Shown one piece after another: positions 60,556-64,000 of a stretch of DNA of 64,000 nucleotides. The notes under the pieces were generated by a model, which saw only the letters and a program-made list of their open reading frames with translations, was not told the origin of the DNA and did not search any database. Position numbers and translations under genes: made by a program. The DNA is taken from contig NZ_LR699553.1 in assembly GCF_902459535.1 (NCBI RefSeq), forward strand, positions 2,232,001-2,296,000, given 5' to 3'. Position 1 is the first letter of the stretch. Every line of letters starts with the position of its first letter. The stretch comes from Paraburkholderia dioscoreae (GTDB lineage: Bacteria > Pseudomonadota > Gammaproteobacteria > Burkholderiales > Burkholderiaceae).

Positions 60556-61706
60556 TGCGCAATACTGCCCTGGACTCCGTCGACGAACCAGTTTATCCGG
60601 TTCGTGTCGTCCGCGGATAGCGCGGCACCCGCGGCCACGCGCAGCTTGCCGCTCTGATCCTTCAACGGCCCGGCAAACGGATCGAGGCGGCCCGCGACCA
60701 GCGCAGCGCGTTTCTCGGCCAGCGCGCGCTGCGCATCCGCGGGCACGACCGACGTATTCAGGTTCACCAGATCCGTGATGCCTTCTTTCACGCCCCAGTA
60801 CACCGGCTTGTTGGTCCACGTGCCGCGCCGCACTTCGTCGATCGCTTTGGTGTAGTAGATGCCCCAGTCATAGGCCACCGATCCGAGATGCGCATGCGGC
60901 CCCCAGCGGCTCATATCCGAATCCCAGCCGAACGCATAAACCTTCTGCTGCTCGGCCACGGCCATCGTCGCGGTGGAATCGGTGTTCTGCATCAGCACGT
61001 CGGCGCCGAGTCCGACCAGCGTCTCGGCCGCCTGCCGTTCCTTGCCCGGATCGAACCAGCTGCTCACCCATACCACCTTCACGACCGTTTGCGGCGCCAC
61101 CGAACGCGCACCGAGCGCGAACGCGTCGATATTGCGGACCACTTCGGGAATCGGCACCGAGCCGACAAAGCCGAGCACATGCGATTTCGACACATAGCCG
61201 GCGACGACGCCCGCCAGATACGCGGACTCGTACACCTTGCCGTTGAAATTGCCGAGATTGGGCGCGCTCTTGTAGCCGGAGCAATGCAGAAACACGGTGT
61301 CCGGGTAATCGCGCGCAACGCGCATCATCGAATCCATGTAGCCGAACGACGTGCCGATCACCACCTTGTCGCCCTTCGCCGCCCGGTCGCGAAACACGCG
61401 CGCGGCATCGGCATTCTCCGGCACGTTTTCGACGCGCGTCACCTTGACCTGCGAACCGAACTGTTTCTCCGCGGCGCCGATGCCGAGATCGTGTGCGTGC
61501 GTCCAGCCCGCGTCGCCCGGATTGCCCAGGTAGACGATCGAAACGTCCAGTGGCGCGTCGCCGGCGGCGGCGCGAGCGGGCATGCCGGACGTTGCGAGCA
61601 CAACGAGCGACACCGCGGCCAGCGCGTGACTCGCGAACCGAGCGACACGCGCAGCAGATTTGAAGCGCGCCGAAAACAGGCGGCCGAAGCAGGAAAATCG
61701 GATCAT
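60552..61706 (-). CDS. BMP-family (PnrA-like) ABC substrate-binding protein
   Basis: A 384-residue protein from ATG 61706, overlapping the hydrolase gene by 4 bases. A long signal (residues 1-50, ending PARAAAG) precedes the BMP domain: SIVYLGNPGDAGWTHAHD, VIGTSFGYMD, ESAYLAGVVAG and YAFGWDSDMS. BMP proteins bind purine nucleosides and related bases. Its place before the NdmC/D/E-like genes supports a purine or other N-heterocycle as substrate. No ABC ATPase or permease is in the window. Confidence 0.85.
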   Translation of the reverse strand: MIRFSCFGRLFSARFKSAARVARFASHALAAVSLVVLATSGMPARAAAGDAPLDVSIVYLGNPGDAGWTHAHDLGIGAAEKQFGSQVKVTRVENVPENADAARVFRDRAAKGDKVVIGTSFGYMDSMMRVARDYPDTVFLHCSGYKSAPNLGNFNGKVYESAYLAGVVAGYVSKSHVLGFVGSVPIPEVVRNIDAFALGARSVAPQTVVKVVWVSSWFDPGKERQAAETLVGLGADVLMQNTDSTATMAVAEQQKVYAFGWDSDMSRWGPHAHLGSVAYDWGIYYTKAIDEVRRGTWTNKPVYWGVKEGITDLVNLNTSVVPADAQRALAEKRAALVAGRLDPFAGPLKDQSGKLRVAAGAALSADDTNRINWFVDGVQGSIAQ

Positions 61707-62536
61707 GGCGAGGTTCCGGTAGTGAGCGAATGGAAAAGGGAAGATGCGCTGGACTCGGCGGAATCGATGCCGATGCTCGCGAGCGTTTCGCAGACCAGCG
61801 TTGCGAGTTCGGCGGGACGCGCCAGTTGCGGGACATGACCGCAATCGATCGAGCGCACGATCGCGCCGGGCACGAGCGCCTGCATCCTGCGTTGCAGCGG
61901 CAACAGCACCGAGCGATCGCGCAGCGCCTCGACATAGATGCGCGGCACGCGGCCAAAACGCTCCGCACTCAACGTGGTGACAACCGTACGGCCACTCTCC
62001 TGCTGCGGCGTGAGCTTCGCGGCGGCGCGCCGTGCGGCATCGGGCGGACAATCGTGCAGGAAGATGTCGAGCGCGGCATCCACGGGCACGACCGTGGCCG
62101 AACCGTCTTCGCTCCACTGCAGATACGGCGCGATACCGCTCGCGTCAGGCACGTCGGCGACGCTGGCATCCACCAGCTCCGCGTAGCCCATGCCGGCCGG
62201 CAGCATCATGCCGGCCACGTAGACGAGGCAGGCGATACGCTCGGGCAATGCCTCGGCCAGTTGCGAAGCCGGCACGCCCGCGCCGCTGTGCGCAACCACG
62301 ACCACCGGGCCTTCGAAGGCGGCGAGCGCCTGCGTCAACGCGTCGACATAGGTTTGCAGCGAGACCACGAGGCCAGCGTCGCGTGACGGATGCGCGCCGT
62401 TGCCGGGCAGATCGACCGCCCTCGCCGTCCAGCCGCGCGCGGCCAGTTCCGGCAGCCAGGCGTCCCATGCCCAGCTGCCCTGCCACGCGCCGTGAATCAG
62501 CAGCATGCCCGCTGCGTGCGTACGGGCCGGCGTCAT
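61703..62536 (-). CDS. Alpha/beta hydrolase
   Basis: A 277-residue protein from ATG 62536 with 4-base overlaps at both ends. LLIHGAWQGSWAWDAW near residue 12 is the oxyanion-hole region, VVVAHSGAGV near residue 78 holds the nucleophile Ser in AHSGA, and the C-terminal DCGHVPQL supplies the catalytic His. The family includes esterases such as methylesterases and lactonases. Substrate is unknown; the tight overlaps place it in the Ndm-like operon. Confidence 0.85.
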   Translation of the reverse strand: MTPARTHAAGMLLIHGAWQGSWAWDAWLPELAARGWTARAVDLPGNGAHPSRDAGLVVSLQTYVDALTQALAAFEGPVVVVAHSGAGVPASQLAEALPERIACLVYVAGMMLPAGMGYAELVDASVADVPDASGIAPYLQWSEDGSATVVPVDAALDIFLHDCPPDAARRAAAKLTPQQESGRTVVTTLSAERFGRVPRIYVEALRDRSVLLPLQRRMQALVPGAIVRSIDCGHVPQLARPAELATLVCETLASIGIDSAESSASSLFHSLTTGTSP

Positions 62537-63510
62537 CCGTAGGTTCTCCGGTAGCACGCTTCCAGATGATCCGCGACGGTGATCGGCGGATACTTCGGCG
62601 CCTCGCCCTCGTCCGTGCAACCCGGCAGGCAGGTGACCATGTAGTCGGGGCGTCCGGTGAAGAAGAACGGCATCGAATAGCGCTCGCGACCCGATGCGTT
62701 GACCACGCGATGCAGCGTCGAGCGATAACGGTCGTTGGTCCAGCGCGCGATCAGATCGCCGAGATTGACGACGAAGGTGCCCGGCAGCGGCGGCACATGA
62801 ATCCAGCGCCCCTCGCCGTCCTGCACCTGCAAGCCGCCGTTGCCGTCCTGCCAGAGCAGCGTCAGGCAGCCGAAATCGGTATGCGCGCCGCAGCCTTTCT
62901 GATCGGGCAAGGCCTGCGCGGGTTGCGGCGGATAGTGCAGCAGACGCAGCGTTCCCATTGCGTCGTCGCAGAACGGCTCGAAATAATCCTCCGGCAAACC
63001 GAGCGACTGCGCGAGACCGCGTGTGAGGCGCGTGGACAGATCGAACATCGCGGCGAAATACGCTTCCATTGCCGGACGAAAACCGGGCGACTGCGGCGGC
63101 CACTGGTTCGGCCCGCAATTGAACGCACGCGCCACCACGCGCGGATGATCGGGCGGCAATTCGTTGCCGATATAAAAGCCCTCTTTCAGATCGGGCGGCG
63201 TCCCTGCTTCCAGCACCTGCCCGCACAACGGCTCGTAGCCGCGATTGCAGAACGACTGCGCCTTGTCCACGAGACGCTTGTCGGCGTCGTCCAGCGAGAA
63301 GAAACGCTCGGCTTCGGCACGGGCCGCGTCGATCAGCTCAGGCGCGACGCCGTGACTGGCAATGTAGAAAAAGCCCGTGTCGATACAGGCGGCATGCAAC
63401 GCCGCGCCGACCGCCACGCGTTGCCGCGGATCCTCGCTCGCGAGCCCGGCCACGTCGACCACAGGCAAACTGGTATGCGGCACCGCTCGAGCTGACAGCA
63501 CTTCGGACAT
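62533..63510 (-). CDS. Fe(II)/2-oxoglutarate oxygenase, isopenicillin N synthase-like
   Basis: A 325-residue protein; ATG 63510 follows AAAGGAGCCAGAG. Iron ligands are in GAHTDFG near residue 200 and STLHRVVN near residue 255; RYSMPFF supplies the 2-oxoglutarate-binding Arg/Ser. The N-terminal signature is PVVDVAGL. It is the first gene of the operon and overlaps the hydrolase gene by 4 bases. It could hydroxylate the same compound before or after N-demethylation; plant-type and bacterial relatives vary widely in substrate. Confidence 0.87.
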   Translation of the reverse strand: MSEVLSARAVPHTSLPVVDVAGLASEDPRQRVAVGAALHAACIDTGFFYIASHGVAPELIDAARAEAERFFSLDDADKRLVDKAQSFCNRGYEPLCGQVLEAGTPPDLKEGFYIGNELPPDHPRVVARAFNCGPNQWPPQSPGFRPAMEAYFAAMFDLSTRLTRGLAQSLGLPEDYFEPFCDDAMGTLRLLHYPPQPAQALPDQKGCGAHTDFGCLTLLWQDGNGGLQVQDGEGRWIHVPPLPGTFVVNLGDLIARWTNDRYRSTLHRVVNASGRERYSMPFFFTGRPDYMVTCLPGCTDEGEAPKYPPITVADHLEACYRRTYG

Positions 63511-63620
63511 CTCTGGCTCCTTTGAACACGTCTTTGAACCCGTTGCCGACGAGTCTAGAGCGTGGCAGGCGTACAAAAAAGCGCAGAAAAAAGTGCATGC
63601 TGATGCCGTTTCGGCATCAT

Positions 63621-63710
63621 TGCCGGTTGCCGGTTGCCGGTTGCCGGTTGCCGGTTGCCGGTTGCCGGTTGCCGGTTGCCGGTTGCCGGTTGCCGGTTGC
63701 CGGTTGCCGG
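63621..63710. repeat. 7-bp tandem repeat, about 13 copies
   Basis: TGCCGGT is repeated without change through 63621-63710 (90 bases, about 12.9 units), ending 1 base before the lysR stop codon. It lies between lysR and the operon that starts at 63510. The perfect units imply recent slippage, so copy number probably differs between strains. Confidence 0.93.
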
Positions 63711-63711
63711 A

Positions 63712-64000
63712 TCAGACGGCCGGCTCGTCGTCCTCGCGCTCGGCGATGGCTTCGGTGAGCAGGCGCACGAACGCGTCCAGCGCGGGCGTCAAGGTCCGGC
63801 CGGCGCGCGCGTAGGCGCCCAACTCGGAAACCAGCGGGCGCGGTGTGCGCAACGGTATGTGCACCAGTGTGCCGTCGGCAAGATCACGTTCCAGCCCGAG
63901 GCGCGTCTGAAACCCCACCCCGCGCCCGCGTGCCGCCATACGCCGCATCAGCTCGATCGAATCGCTTTCGAGCACGGTTTGAAGCGGCTTGGCGTAGTGG
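63712..64000 (-). CDS. LysR-family regulator, C-terminal part (5' end outside window)
   Basis: The frame is open from the right edge to the stop at 63712, about 95 residues. KPLQTVLESDSIELMRRMAARGRGVGF, seen in parts, and LERDLADGTLVHIPL match the effector-binding domain of LysR regulators; the helix-turn-helix would lie beyond the window. It is on the same strand and directly upstream of the Ndm-like operon, the usual place for its controller. Confidence 0.75.
   Translation of the reverse strand, partial: HYAKPLQTVLESDSIELMRRMAARGRGVGFQTRLGLERDLADGTLVHIPLRTPRPLVSELGAYARAGRTLTPALDAFVRLLTEAIAEREDDEPAV

Noticed and set aside
63621..63710. CRISPR array
   Set aside because: The units are 7 bases and contiguous without spacers; no cas genes are present.

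Overview
The window looks like chromosome of a high-GC beta-proteobacterium, most likely Paraburkholderia/Burkholderia. The strongest clue is an aerobic CO dehydrogenase (cox) cluster divergent from a PAS-LytTR regulator that carries the known haem-ligand residues of RcoM at the same positions as RcoM from Burkholderia xenovorans (H74, C94, M104). No rRNA, tRNA, CRISPR or intact insertion sequence was seen.

Layout. (1) 1-2132, minus: a large open gene cut by the left edge, encoding a YopT/AvrPphB-like C58 cysteine protease followed by a probable ADP-ribosyltransferase; it looks like a secreted effector or toxin. (2) 2404-17017: an organosulfur/sulfonate region. A minus-strand run encodes an MFS carrier, an FAD oxidoreductase, an ABC importer and a SoxCD-like sulfite dehydrogenase. 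A divergent plus-strand operon encodes a second ABC importer with two permeases, an NtaA/SnaA/DszA-type flavin monooxygenase and a TauD-like dioxygenase. Together they would import sulfonates or sulfate esters, release sulfite and oxidise it. (3) 17142-18695: a phospholipase D/cardiolipin synthase-like lipoprotein. (4) 18743-28311: form I CO dehydrogenase coxMSL, maturation genes coxG, coxD, coxE, coxF (with an added YHS domain), a mocA-like cytidylyltransferase, and divergent rcoM. (5) 28470-29172: a small lipoprotein and an IS5-type fragment.

(6) 29382-35854, minus: a MoxR/DUF58/DUF4381/BatA/BatB-BatC/BatD operon. It is divergent from (7) 36142-43094: a formylglycine-generating enzyme, a HAD phosphatase lipoprotein, an arylsulfatase with a CTAGR site, and a membrane spermidine-synthase-like protein. 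(8) 43137-49407: a glycine-zipper protein, an AT-rich orphan with an 11-bp tandem repeat, the DUF3300/DUF2950 pair, and PqiB-PqiC. (9) 49821-55197: a translationally coupled DUF2760/Hsp70/Hsp70 operon. (10) 55224-57704: a GGDEF cyclase and a cytosine-deaminase-like amidohydrolase.

(11) 57734-63510, minus: an operon of an Fe(II)/2-oxoglutarate oxygenase, an alpha/beta hydrolase, a BMP-type binding protein, an oxygenase catalytic subunit without Rieske motifs, a Rieske-ferredoxin fusion and a GST. The last three resemble the caffeine/7-methylxanthine demethylase set NdmC/NdmD/NdmE. A LysR gene cut by the right edge lies upstream, separated by a 7-bp tandem repeat.

The most noteworthy items are the protease-ADP-ribosyltransferase gene, the Ndm-like split Rieske operon, the CoxF-YHS fusion beside RcoM, and the DUF2760/dual Hsp70 operon. 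Functions were assigned by reading motifs and context; no database search was possible.
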